DNA of 64,000 nt, from NCBI GenBank assembly GCA_030278955.1, contig JAOANR010000015.1:20493073-20557072 (forward strand), read 5' to 3'. The notes beneath the pieces were generated by a model. It did not search any database. It was not told the DNA's origin and saw only the letters and a program-made list of their open reading frames with translations. The DNA comes from Hygrophila difformis (Eukaryota; Streptophyta; Magnoliopsida; Lamiales; Acanthaceae). This document shows, in pieces, positions 1 to 10,560 of this stretch (positions are counted from its first letter, which is position 1; every line of letters starts with the position of its first letter). Both the position numbers and the translations under genes were made by a program.

Positions 1-392
1 GCACTTTATGAGGTTTGACCGTAACCAATAGAGAATGCAAGCACCGGCAGTACAGTACTAATTATAGCATGGCTTCCATAAACAAATAATAAAACACAGA
101 AACCCAATGGCTGAAAATCCTCAAATCAATTAATTTGCATATTGCTCTAACTGAGATTCTGTATATTTATTACTAAATTGGTAATTTAAGGGCAACTAGC
201 CACAACCCAGCACTTGGTGCTCACAAGCACTGCATGCATTCAAACCATTTATATACTACAAATAAAGATTAGATCGAAACATTTACTTTAATATTCATGC
301 CCATCTCACTATGAAACTTTACTAGAAGTATGACAGAAAAGAACACCCTCACAGGAATGTAGAAAAAGGAGCAGGTAACAATTTATTCTTAC

Positions 393-1630
393 AGTGGATA
401 ACCTTGGACAAGGGACATTATAACACAATGCCGATTCCAGTCCACAGCTTGTGGAACAGGGAAGCCATGTTCTTCTAACGCCTGCAGCAAGGGCCAAAAG
501 TAATAAACTACTTTGAGTCTTTGATGCCAGTAGAAAAAATTTAACCATCCCTTTCTATCGCATAAGCCACAATTAAAACAATATCTGTGAAAAACACACC
601 TTCATAAAGGCAAATTCTTTGAGTGCAGCAAGTCGTGACAAGTACAACCAACTATAGCTGCTTCGATGCCTCAGCTAATCACGTTTCGATTTAACAGCTC
701 TAAAGAATACCCTACCAAGCCTGTGTAGCTTCATGGCAAGTACTGTGCCATCTTCTGTAGCAACCTCAAATATATCTCCAAAATAGAACATGGGTGATTA
801 TTAGAGGGTTTCAGAGGGTATATACTTCAAAGGGACAAAGCATACCCGACTCCTTCCCAACACCAATTTGACGACCAACAGCAGCAAAAACTCCACGGTT
901 AACCAAGGTTTTAATAGCAAGAAAATCATAGCCCAAGTATGTCAGCCTGAAACCATCATCTGAAGCAGTGCACAATATTCAAAAATTCAGATTCTCATAC
1001 CATTCAAATAAAAAAGAGAATACAAAATTCAGATCCAGGTGGTCAAGAAATATTGTATTGAGTGGATAGAACTTTAGGAAAAAGAGCACAAATATATGAT
1101 CAATGATACTAATTTATAGGTAAAAATTTGATCTTTTGTATCAATGCAAACAAAAGTAGGAGCTACAGAACTTACATTTGGAAGAGTCGTGATGCAAGAG
1201 TTTGTGATTAAGCAAATTCTTCAAAACTTTATAGGCGCCGCCGTGCCTAAACATAGAAACGCAATACATGAACAGGTCTGCTACATACTAGTATTAATTA
1301 AACCAAAGATGAACGAAAAGTATTACTCACTTGAGGGCCGCTATACGGTCTATCAACTCGGAAGGTACAATTTCATGCGACACCCATCAATTAAATCCAA
1401 AATATGTCATTGTTCAACAATAGTCGTTCAGAATATTATGAAAAGGCAAACAGAGAAACAGGTTGGAACGAGAAAAGGCACCAACATTGCGCATCCCCAT
1501 TTCGACGGTAGTCAGAACTCTAAAGTCATCCTTGGATAGATATCTCATTGCGCATCCCCATTTCGACGGTAGTCAGAACTCTAAAGTCATCCTTGGATAG
1601 ATATCTCAATGCGTTCACGTCCAACTTCAT
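393..1630 (-). pseudogene. RIO2: RIO2 atypical protein kinase pseudogene, 5' part
   Basis: RIO2 is a conserved atypical kinase of late 40S ribosome maturation. Six exons are recognisable on the minus strand by conserved peptides: exon 1 at 1486-1630 (starts MKLDVNALRYLSKDD), exon 2 at 1331-1377 (HEIVPSELIDRI), exon 3 at 1176-1246 (KVLKNLLNHKLLHHDSS), exon 4 at 846-959 (winged-helix end, then the glycine loop GVGKES), exon 5 at 600-775 (with the ATP-site lysine in AMKLHRLGR) and exon 6 at 393-481 (ALEEHGFPVPQAVD). The remaining kinase exons lie beyond the window. Three lesions are seen. A 61-bp tandem duplication in exon 1 shifts the frame, the acceptor before exon 2 reads CG instead of AG (1378-1379), and exon 5 has a TAG codon at 675-677 where the family has tyrosine. 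All other introns keep GT-AG, so this is a recent DNA-level duplicate, not a retrocopy. Confidence 0.88.
1486..1607. repeat. 61-bp perfect tandem duplication in RIO2 exon 1
   Basis: Positions 1486-1546 and 1547-1607 are identical head-to-tail 61-bp units. They cover the coding sequence for the peptide ending VEMGMRN. The length is not a multiple of three, so the second unit is read out of frame and soon meets a stop. Confidence 0.95.
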
Positions 1631-1891
1631 TCTAGAATCGAATCCGCTGAGAGTGTTTTTCAACGTCGGCACAACACACTCAAAAACGCACACAACACAT
1701 TCACAGACGCAGATGGGGTCACCGGCGTTGTGCAGATTCCAATTTCACAGCCGTGATGATGAAAGAGGAAAATACGGAAGCACAGTTGATGCCAACACAC
1801 TCACAGGTACAGACGGAAGGAGTCGTCGGTGTTTTGGCGATGTCGTACGGAATCTGCGGGCGAATGAAAGAAGAAAAAGCCGCGACAGAGG
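1631..1891 (-). promoter_or_regulatory. 5' flank of the RIO2 pseudogene
   Basis: No gene is seen here. The stretch should hold the 5' UTR and promoter of the RIO2 copy. It contains two diverged, roughly 110-bp similar blocks starting near 1672 and 1793, both beginning with an acacactcaca-like motif, which suggests an old local duplication. Confidence 0.35.
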
Positions 1892-2610
1892 TAGAGCTGT
1901 AAACGACCAACCGAGCTTAAAGTGTTTGTAAGTGTTTGAGCTCTGTTTTAAAGCTCACACGAACCCGAGCCAAAATTCTTAAGGACCCAATTTTCAATTT
2001 TCATGTGTGAGCTCTCTGCGCTTAACTTACGGAATAGCTAATAACGAATGAATTTCGCTTAACTTAGCTAATAACGAACGAATACGAACACCTAATCGAA
2101 CTCAGTTAAGGAACTATTTATTTTATTAATAAATTTATTTGTTTTAGAATTAAATTAAGTGTATATATTGTAATACTCCCTCCGTCCCACTAATTATATC
2201 TCATTTTCCTTTTTGGTCCGTTCCACTACAATTGTTACATTTATTTTTTTAGAAAATTTTTACTCCATAAACATCAATTAAAACATCACATCAACTAATT
2301 ACTCTACTTTAACACAATAACACATTATACCTAAAATACCGTGCCCAAAAATTTTGGGACGGTATTAACGGGACGGAGGGAGTATAATATATGAGAGAAA
2401 TGTGAAATTAATAAAAATAAAAAAATAGAAAGAACAATTAGATAAAATATTTATTTTTTATAATATATATTCTATTAAAATGAATTCCGAACTGTTCGCG
2501 AACTTAACGAACGAACACACAAACCAAATTATATGTTTGAGCTCGGTTCGTTTAACTTACCGAATGAGCTGTTAACGAACGAACACGTATCGAAACGAGC
2601 TCAGCTCAGT
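1892..2610. mobile_element. degraded hAT-like MITE with gagctc-rich ends
   Basis: The left end reads tagagctgtaaacgac, the same as the terminus of the complete element at 59225. The interior has the same alternating motifs (gagctcggttcg, gttaacgaacgaacac) near 2025-2110 and 2490-2600. A Stowaway-like MITE is inserted in the middle. The right terminus and target duplication are not recognisable, so the right limit is approximate. Confidence 0.5.
2176..2382. mobile_element. Stowaway-like MITE
   Basis: Inverted ends ctccctccgtccca and gggacggagggag are flanked by TA on both sides (2174-2175 and 2383-2384). This fits the Tc1/mariner MITE class. It sits inside the hAT-like element. Confidence 0.85.
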
Positions 2611-2812
2611 AACTACATAGGTGGGCGGCGCCGTTATGGAATGAGGTCAGAGAAGAATTGGAAAAATAGTTGGACTGGGCTGAAATAAGTTGATTATTAA
2701 TTATTATACTTTGTGGGAAACACAGAATTGGGCGTGGCAGGAGTTGGGCTTAAAATTAAACATAATTTAAAAACCATAAACATACTATTAAAAATTATAA
2801 CAAATCTTGGTG

Positions 2813-3105
2813 GCGTTGTTCGAGATGAAGCTGGCGATTGGCAGGTTGGTTTTTGTGGTTTTGTAGGGTGTTCCACCATTCTCGTAGCTGAGTTGCATGG
2901 CATTCTCAATGGCACGAGACTGTTGCAAAATAAAGGAATCATGGAGGCATGCTGCTATACGGATTCTCTTGAGGCTCTTCGGGTCCTCCATTCAAATGTT
3001 GATAGTGATCACCCTCTTTTTCATCTTGTAAGACTTATTTGTGATGACCTCCAACACAATCTAGGTTTTCAGTTGTTCCACCTTTTTCGCGAAGGTAATT
3101 TTATT
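2813..3105 (+). pseudogene. LINE-type RNase H domain, left part, split by the MULE
   Basis: The reading frame GGVVRDEAGDW, VAELHGILNG, CYTDSLEAL, HLFREGNFI has the layout of the plant RVT_3 RNase H domain found at the end of LINE polyproteins: glycine-rich strand, catalytic Glu in AEL and catalytic Asp in TDS. The first Asp strand upstream is missing. The frame stops at the MULE insertion and its continuation lies at 8702 onward, so one domain was cut in two. Confidence 0.75.
3097..3105. repeat. 9-bp target duplication, left copy
   Basis: The sequence aattttatt directly precedes the MULE terminus and is repeated exactly at 8702-8710. Nine base pairs is the usual Mutator duplication length. 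Confidence 0.92.
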
Positions 3106-3199
3106 GAGGTAATAAATAGAAAAGGCCACAAGAAGAGGCCTCTTCTGCTTTTGGGACACCATCTATTGAGTTTCCGTTTCTGGGCCGAGACAAGCAAAA
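3106..3199 (+). repeat. MULE left terminal inverted repeat
   Basis: This 94-bp arm pairs with 8608-8701, with five mismatches. The outer 13 bases gaggtaataaata are perfect. The arm includes the motif gggacaccatctattga. Confidence 0.92.
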
Positions 3200-3491
3200 T
3201 GGGCCGGTTTCCTGTCCAAATCAACGGAGAATTACACTCAACAGGCCGCGTGCACTACACACACAAATCAATCCACGCGCCGTTCATTTTGACGCAATTT
3301 TTAAGGGTTCAGGACCCGGTTAACCCTACCCATATATTTTTTCACCGTCCTCTATGTTTTGGATTGCAACATTACGAATATAATTGTGGAGGAGCAGGAG
3401 TGGCGAATTGGGTTTGAAGGAGGGTGGAACCTTAACATTGACGCCGGTTTTGCAGAGGTAAACTTGCGGAGCAGAGCGTGGGGCGGAGGCA

Positions 3492-4253
3492 ATGTCGAGC
3501 TCGGAGTCATCGATAAATAGGGAAAGCTCGTATGGTTTGCCAACGAAACAATGTTACTGTGGAGTTAAAGCGTGTGTCCAGACTTCTTGGAAGACAGGTT
3601 CTACGGCTGCCCAGATTGGCGGGTAAGAGTACTGGAGCTCAATCTTTGATGATCAAATTATGCAGAATGGTTGGTTTTTTTTAGTTGATTCGAACAGATT
3701 TTAAATTTGGATATTGTTCTCTGTGTTCAATTGCAAGATTGATTATTTTGTTGTGGGTGCTAGTTTGGTTGAAAGATTATGACTTTGGTTTTTTTTGGGT
3801 GTATGTTGATGACATAGGCCGGAGGGTCATAATGTGGTATATACTGTCTTAGCTTTGTTGTGTGATTGCTTTGAATGTGTATAGCAGGTTGGTGGATGTG
3901 GTTTTTTCGATTGGGCCGAGGAAGAAATGTGTAGACGATCCCAAGCATTGGTGCTGTCCCTGTTGAAGAAATGCGATGCATACGAGAAGAGAATTGCATC
4001 ACTTGAAACCGGTACAGAATGCCATGCGAAAGAGAATTGTACGTTGAAGAATGACAATAAGGAAATGGAAAAGATGAAATTGAAGGTTGAAGAAGAAAAC
4101 CGAATGCTGAAGAAGGAGAATAAGATGTTAAGGAAGGAGAATAAGCTGTTGTACGTGGTAGTTTGTATAGACATTATGCTTCTTGGTTGTTTGGCAAGGT
4201 ACTCAATTGGTAGGGCAAGTAATTATCAGTTAAGGATGAAAGAACTCTATTAG
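3492..4253 (+). pseudogene. MULE-borne GRF zinc-finger, coiled-coil, membrane protein gene (frameshifted)
   Basis: Exon 1 starts at ATG 3492 (MSSSESS) and encodes the start of a GRF zinc finger, QCYCGVKACVQTSW. After TSWKT the frame is lost, but the next GRF motif RFYGCPDWR is encoded in another frame up to the donor CGG|GTAAG at 3622. This fits a small deletion around 3590. Exon 2 starts after CAG at 3888 with VGGCGFFDWAEEE, completing the GRF pattern C-C...GC...CGFFxW. It continues through a Lys/Glu-rich coiled coil (about residues 35-85 of the exon) to a hydrophobic segment (VVVCIDIMLLGCL) near the C terminus, and stops at 4251-4253. A polyadenylation signal is at about 4577. GRF fingers bind nucleic acid in other proteins; what this one does for the transposon is not known to me. 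Apart from the frameshift the domain order is complete, so an intact version may exist elsewhere. Confidence 0.7.
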
Positions 4254-4865
4254 ATGCAATGATTTATTTAGTCTTGTATTAGATTATGTTTTGAACGAAT
4301 GAAGTAGAATATAAAGTTTGCTGAATTGGGATGTATAAGTGTCCCAAGTTTTTGCTGAAATGGAATTGTATTTTGTGTAATGTGGCTAATGACATTATTT
4401 GGTGAATTGGAGGAATGGTATTGAGACTGGTTATGCTATAGAATCTGATCTGCTATCTGTTGCAATCTGTTTGTTTTTCTGAATGTTAGAGTTGTATTGT
4501 AGAAACGTATGGAATCTGCTCTCTTAACTTTGGAGGTGGCAAACTTGAGTTTCCTGTATTTGCCTATGGAATTGATAATAAAGCATTCCTTTCCCTAAAA
4601 AAAAAAACATGCCAGAATTGTAATGTGAGTTGTGTTCTTTATATTTTTTTTATTTTATTATTTTGTGTGTATCCATGAAAGGGAAAGTAGTTTAAATTGG
4701 CAAAGGACTTTGACCAGAGCGGTCACACTTCCATTATGAATCATGCAGGCATTTAAAAGAGATGCTATTAAATTTCTTTTTTGTTCACTTGAATTTATGA
4801 GCCCGCTACATGTTCTGGACTGGAACAAGTTCTCCCTCCTGTTTAACTCTCAGCATTCCTTCTGA

Positions 4866-7856
4866 TCAGCATGAATGGGAACACTCATGACTCAACAGAG
4901 AAATTCCAACACCTGGTTTTCCACAATTGCTACAGTGGACTGTTGTTTGTCTTCGAGTTATCTTAGTTGGATCTTTAGTATATCTTCTTGGTACCTTTTT
5001 CTTTTTTATTTGGCTCGTCAGCAGCTTTCTTCCTGCTCTTTGGTGGTCTCCCAACACGTCTTAAGTAGTTAGGAGGACATGGAGGTATATATGGAGTCTT
5101 TTTCCGAAACATATCACTGGAAATCCCTATGATTGGATGTTGATATGCCATCTTGTAGGTGGCAACCAAATAATACTTCTCAACATAAAGCAAAGGATCC
5201 ATTTTCTGATGTGATATTGCAACTACTCCATGGAGGCAGGGGTACCCATTCAGCTGCCACAAACGACAAGAGCACTCCCTTTTCACCAAGTCAACAACAT
5301 ACTGCCCGTCTCCCTCCATCATACGAATCTGATAGTGCCTATCACTGGATTTGATCGGTATGCAGTTTCCAACTTTGGAAGAGTTCTTTTGAATGATCTT
5401 CTCAATCCTTGGACATACTAGCTTGTTGCTCCATTTAATTGATGTTGTGTCCAGGAAATCAGCATGTCTCTTCATGATATACTCTTGAATCCACTCCAAG
5501 CTTGTTAGAATTGTCTTGTCCCTGGCTTCTTTGATACATGAGTTGAAACTTTCACACAAATTGTTAAGCAACATGTCGCACATCAGCCCCTCAGAAAAAT
5601 GTGATTTACTCCATTGCGTGGCAGCTTCATTTAACCACTTCCAAGCCCCTTCTGAATATGCCCGTATTTTCTTCATATGATACATGAACTCTGGCACCGT
5701 CCCAGACCTGGCAGCACTCCACATCAAGTTCTTCAAAGCCATCCCTCTATATCCAGCTGTGCAAAAGTTGTTATGCATATGGCGGACACAAAATCTGTGG
5801 TCAACTCCAGGTAACAGATCTTGCATAGCCTGGATCAAACCCTTTTGTCGATCTAAAATAAATGTGAGGTTTGGTACTTGTGCAAGCTGCAAATCCGTCT
5901 TCAAGACACTAAGGAACCAATTCCAGTTATCCCTATTCACAACAAGTAAGATGTAAACACCATATCTAATCTTTGCCTGTTATTATTCAACATAATTACA
6001 ACATATAAAAATTTGGACAGCACTTAACAATGAAATATCATACATAAACCCCTCATAAAATAAAAAAATAGATGCGATTCATTGAACACAACAGAGAGAT
6101 ACCTGTTCTCAATTGGTATGATGGCATATGCAATGGGATATAATTGATTGTTCTGGTCAACCCCCACTACAGTAAGCAAAATCCCTTTATGAGGGCCACT
6201 GAGGTGACATCCATCTACCCCAATGAGCGGCCTACATCCATTCCTCCAGCCTTTCTTCAATGCTGCAAAGCATGCATAAAACCGATCAAATCTTGTTTCA
6301 CCATCAGTCGCCTGTGTCCCAACAATTATAGTACTCCCTGGATTCCTTGTCCTCAGCTCCTCCGCATAGTCCCAAAGTCTAGAGAATTGGTATTCAGAAG
6401 ATCCGTGAAGTGCTATCAAACCCCTTTTCTTTGCTGCCTCAGCCTGGTGTCTTGTCACATTCACTTTCAGTTCGTTGATCACATTTAACCTGAAACCTTC
6501 TGCAGACCTCTTGGGATCGGATATGAACTTCTTTAGAAACCTTTCGGATAACCATTTGGAATTCAAAGCAGGCACATCATGTGTCTCTGTGCATGTATGC
6601 ATTGATAAAAACCTGAAACCAAATTGAGAGTTCAATAACAGCAGCCATCATTTATCATAAAGCCAAAAAAATAACAATACTATTAGTAAACAAAATGATG
6701 TACAAATTTTTGACTTCTCAAAATGTCAAACAGATTACTAAGTTCCCTCTATGATATGATATTACCTAGTAACCTGTAGACTATCTTCATTTTTAACTTT
6801 ATGTGCGCAGATCGCCCAGCAACAATCCGTTCCAAAACACTTTGCATAAACTCGAGAAGGTGTTGTCTTTGTAAAGCTGATTTGCCTGCATTCCATAACT
6901 GCTAATGATCGGACAGCCGTCTTGAATTCGTCTCTAGTAGCAAAGAGCATTTCCAAAGTAATGACAGGTTTATATATCTCAGAGGAATTGAACACGGGGG
7001 GGTTCCTTGAGCCATCATGTTGTTCATCATCCACCAACCTTTCATCAAAGTCCTCCCCGGCTGCCACCATGTCATCATCAGACTTGTTCCATTCATTCAC
7101 TTCCCCTAAGATGGCACCAGCCTCTATTGCTGTTGCCTGGTTCCCACTTTCGCCCTCATCTCCCTCAACATCATCATCCACTTCATAGTCACTCTCTAAA
7201 AAGTCCCCATCATTCGCATCCCTCTCTATTGGTTCATTCTCTTCTTCACTACCATCTTCACTTGTATTAAACACCTGCTCATCAAGTTCAATTTGGCCCC
7301 AATCAGTATAAAAATCATCTTGCAATTCAGTTCCAACTACACCAAAACCTGAACATCCAGCTCCTTCGTTGACACTACACTTCTCTTGTATTCCAGCATT
7401 CATATTTACACCATCCCCCGATGGCACCTCCAATAATTCATCCATATCAGCCTCAAATCCAACAACCTCATCCGTGCCTCCAGCCCCTTCATTTGCAGAC
7501 TCAGTCTCAAATCCACTACTCCAGCCATCTTCAGAACTCTCCTCAGAATTGACAACATATATGTGCAATATTCGGTGTTCGACAAACTGACCAGATATCT
7601 CCTTCAGATGTGCATCATCTGAGATCAATTTAAATCCACCATCTTCAAGTATGTAATAATCCACTTCATCACCACACACCTCCTCATCTCTTAAATAGTA
7701 AGAAAGGGTCCAGAAATCGATCCCCTTGCTATTGACATGGTCATAAATTATTTCATACCCTCCTCTATATGCTGCCAAAGGACCTTGAACACACTCCCCC
7801 CTATATGAAGTACAATAGTAAGGGATATACACCCCGGATCTGTAAAAAAAAAACAT
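4866..7856 (-). CDS. MuDR-type MULE transposase, three recognised exons
   Basis: This is the DDE transposase that cuts and reinserts the element in the nucleus. Exons are joined by clean GT-AG introns in frame: 7856-6766, 6612-6103 and 5932 to 4975. The first holds an acidic N-terminal region and a plant MuDR DNA-binding domain (from PVITLEMLFATRDEF through KTTPSRVYAKC). The second holds the first catalytic Asp in LIGVDGCHLSG. The third holds the second Asp in FILDRQKGL, a Glu in TVPEFMYHM, and a SWIM finger (CSCRLWQLNGYPCLH). The frame stops at 4975 after KKIY, but a shifted frame continues to 4866 with a zinc-knuckle start CSNCGKPG, so an A-run frameshift near 5000 probably shortened the tail. 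The start is uncertain. The ATG at 7856 lies in what looks like an intron end (TTTTTACAG), so a short upstream exon near 8265-8321 (MGIRRCDQQ...) may supply the true start. Confidence 0.82.
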
Positions 7857-8607
7857 AAATAAAGCAACTTAAACATCCAAAACAGTCAAAATAAACCATT
7901 TTACAGCTAGAATAGGAGTAATAAACAAGTAGCAACTTGCAAAAATAATAAAATTTCCGAAAGATTCCCCTTAGGTTGTGGGCGCCACTATGGACTTTAT
8001 GGCCGCCCATCCCCACAACAACACACATTTACACATGCCATATTCCACATGTTGTATGCCCCATTTACACCTACACCTAATGCACTTTAATACCCGACAG
8101 TGACAAACATCGGCTTCCCTAATTTTTGCCCCAACTCGACAAGTAACATTGTATACCCATAAAGCATAGGAGGGCCCCCGCCAATGACAACTGGAAACAC
8201 TCTTTTCCCTACACCCCACATTCAATATTCCGTATAAATTAAACCTTAATTGTGTGAAATAGACTTACAATACGGAGGAGGTGGCCACTCCTTCTGTTGG
8301 TCGCATCTTCGAATTCCCATTGTGCCGGAATCTCCTAGGGTAGTGCTCGTCGTCGCATAAACAGTAAAGAAGATTCTAGGGTTATTGTCTGGGGAAAATG
8401 GAGTTCGCGGGATTCTAATTTACGAAGTAGCGAAGTAACGAAGTATTCTAGGGTTAGGGGAGGGTTTTTAATTTACCAAGGAACGAAGAAAATGCATTTT
8501 GAGTAAAGTCGGGTAACACGTTTCTTTTGTTCTGCTCCGGCCAGCGTTTGAACTCACGCGGCCCACTCCCATTTTTAATCCGTCCATTTTGCTCAAATCT
8601 TGGCCGG

Positions 8608-8701
8608 TTTTGCTTGTCTCGGCCCAGAAACGGAAATTCAATAGATGGTGTCCCAAAAGCAGAAGAGGACTCTTCTAATGGCCTTTTTTATTTATTACCT
8701 C
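8608..8701 (-). repeat. MULE right terminal inverted repeat
   Basis: This arm is the reverse complement of 3106-3199 apart from five substitutions and ends ...tatttattacctc. It lies downstream of about 600 bases that should hold the transposase promoter. Confidence 0.92.
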
Positions 8702-8830
8702 AATTTTATTGCTGACTCTCTAGCCAAGAGAGATTCTCGGGCGTTTGATTTTTTTTTTTTACCACGTGGGTCTTTCCATCTGATGAAACTCGACCACTTC
8801 TAGCTATGGATATGATGGGAATTCGACACC
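8702..8830 (+). pseudogene. LINE-type RNase H domain, right part
   Basis: It begins with the second copy of the 9-bp duplication and then encodes ADSLAKRDSR, the last RNase H motif with its catalytic Asp. It resumes exactly where the left part at 3105 stops. A run of 12 T follows, after which the expected C-terminal peptide (FPSDETRPLLAMDMMGI) is in a shifted frame. The LINE was therefore already, or has since been, damaged at the T-run. Confidence 0.72.
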
Positions 8831-9890
8831 CCCAATGTTAGGATTTTTTTTGTCCTTTTTTTTTCCTTGTTGTTTTCCTTTCCCCTTCCCTTGCTATAGA
8901 TTTTTCTTAACTTTCTTGTTTAGCTGATGCTTTAATCGTCCCCTTCACCAAAAAATAATTATAGCAAATCACATCATTTAAATTTTTAAAATACGTATAA
9001 AGTTCATCTAAATATATTTTTATTAAAAACTTAATTATAACATCATTCATACAAACAACTATTTATATTGTTTTTATTTCTAATATTCTCTTTCTCTACT
9101 CGCTTTTCCTTTTTTCAAAGCCCGAAAAAGTAGGTCCTCGCTTTTTTGAGTCTTTTCAATCCAAGTGGCAAATGTATTTATTAAATGTATGCATATATGT
9201 TAAAATACTATAGGATTTCCCAATTTCATGCTACACATGAATTAATTTATTTGTTCTAAACTTCTAATGTATACATAAAAAATAGTAATGTACTTGTACA
9301 ATGTATACATTTAAGTTTTTTTAGGTGGCATTGAAGGTTACCTCTCCCAAAAGTGGCAACCCTTCAATGCGCCAAATACCACATAAAATAAAATATTTTA
9401 GCAAGACAAATAAATTACCCAATTAAGAGCAAATAATTAAAAAAAAACTCCAACACCAAACATAAATCCCTCTTAGGTACCCACTTGAAAAATTCTTCCT
9501 CCAAACCCCTTAGAGAGATAAAATTGTGAAAAAATACATATTTTACCTTAAATACAAAAAAATGCTTAAAAATCCTTCTAAATGAGTTTTACACTACCAG
9601 ATACCACTTACTTTTCAAGCCCACTACAACTAAAATAATAAACTTCTAATTAACTATAGATAACTATCTATTAATTTTAAAGATCAAAACCTTTAAGTAA
9701 ATTTACGAAAGAAAGAAATTAATCAAGAAGAAAAAATTCATTAATATATGAATATGGACTATATTTAAAAACTATGGAAGAAAAAGTTGAAAACTGGAAT
9801 GATATTGTTTACACTATGCTCATTTTTAATTGAATATAATTAAAAGATATATCTTTATTCGGAAGAAAAAAGTTTTTGGGATAAAATAAT
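8831..9890. other. AT-rich intergenic DNA
   Basis: No gene is seen. A short hairpin with arms ggtggcattgaagg and ccttcaatgcgcc lies at 9324-9381. The stretch probably includes the LINE 3' end (T-rich, near 8850-8960) and the upstream edge of the pararetroviral insertion. Confidence 0.4.
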
Positions 9891-10042
9891 TTTACTTAGA
9901 ATGGGATCAGAAAGTGAAAATTATGATGACAACTCTCCAGAAAATTTAAGTAATAATGGTGAATATTGGCTCTCCGATTAAAAAAAACATTCTATAATTA
10001 ATCAATTAAAAGTTTCCAAACTAACATCCACCATAAAACAAT

Positions 10043-10055
10043 TGGTATCAGAGCC
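10043..10055 (+). promoter_or_regulatory. tRNA-Met primer-binding site of the pararetrovirus
   Basis: tggtatcagagcc is the complement of the 3' end of plant initiator tRNA-Met, which primes minus-strand synthesis in caulimovirids and conventionally marks genome position 1. Confidence 0.8.
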
Positions 10056-10074
10056 CACAACGATTAATCTGAAT

Positions 10075-10560
10075 ATGGGTAACTATAATGATGACCATAT
10101 ACTAGATTATCATATGTCAATGTTAAGATTAGACACAGAACCATTATATACAGAATATATCCAACAGCAAGATACTCTTTAGATGAAACTTAAGACAATA
10201 TATTCCAATAGACTAAAACCAAATGACGATAAAAAGACAATTGGAATACATGAAGCATGTAGAGTTACAATAGCAAATTTAATATTACCAGAATTAAATA
10301 ATCCAACATTACAAGCTAATTGGATAATTGGTTTAGCAGACAAGAAAAATACAATAGAAATTGGAAGACCATTAGAAAATAGAAGACCACAATTATCTTA
10401 TGTATGAAGAACAATGAGCAGCAGAAAAAGTATAGATTATACTCCACGAACAAATCTAATAATTGATCAATCAAGACATAGTATTGATATACCATATAAA
10501 AAAGTAAACAAAAAGCCCAAACATGGAGAATTAATATAGAATATTATAATGGCACAAACT
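10075..10560 (+). pseudogene. pararetroviral reading-frame remnants of unknown role
   Basis: Short open stretches follow the primer site, starting at ATG 10075 and again at 10183-10404 (74 codons). I cannot match them to movement or coat protein domains. Stops at about 10180 and 10405 interrupt them. They are likely the deleted remains of the long first frame. Confidence 0.45.

Larger units (their letters stand above)
3106..8701. mobile_element. complete Mutator-like element (MULE) with two convergent genes
   Basis: A 5,596-bp element has 94-bp terminal inverted repeats (3106-3199 and 8608-8701) starting gaggtaataaata, with five mismatches between the arms. It has a perfect 9-bp target duplication. 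Inside are a MuDR-type transposase on the minus strand and a GRF zinc-finger gene on the plus strand, converging near 4.3-4.9 kb. Convergent two-gene layout recalls maize MuDR (mudrA/mudrB), although the second gene here is unrelated in sequence to what I know of mudrB. The exact target duplication suggests a fairly recent insertion, yet both genes show probable frameshifts. Confidence 0.9.

Noticed and set aside
1144..1931. Plus-strand open frames of 127-131 codons
   Set aside because: They are antisense to the RIO2 exons and across the 61-bp duplication; the minus strand has the conserved protein.
2713..3417. Single 234-codon plus-strand gene
   Set aside because: It fuses the LINE RNase H piece with the MULE terminal repeat; the part after 3105 is transposon end, not protein.
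3827..4174. Minus-strand Phe/Ser-rich frame of 115 codons
   Set aside because: It is antisense to the GRF gene's coiled coil; Lys/Glu codons reverse to Phe/Ser.
6922..7590. Plus-strand Ser/Pro/His-rich open frames
   Set aside because: They are antisense to the acidic N-terminal exon of the MULE transposase.
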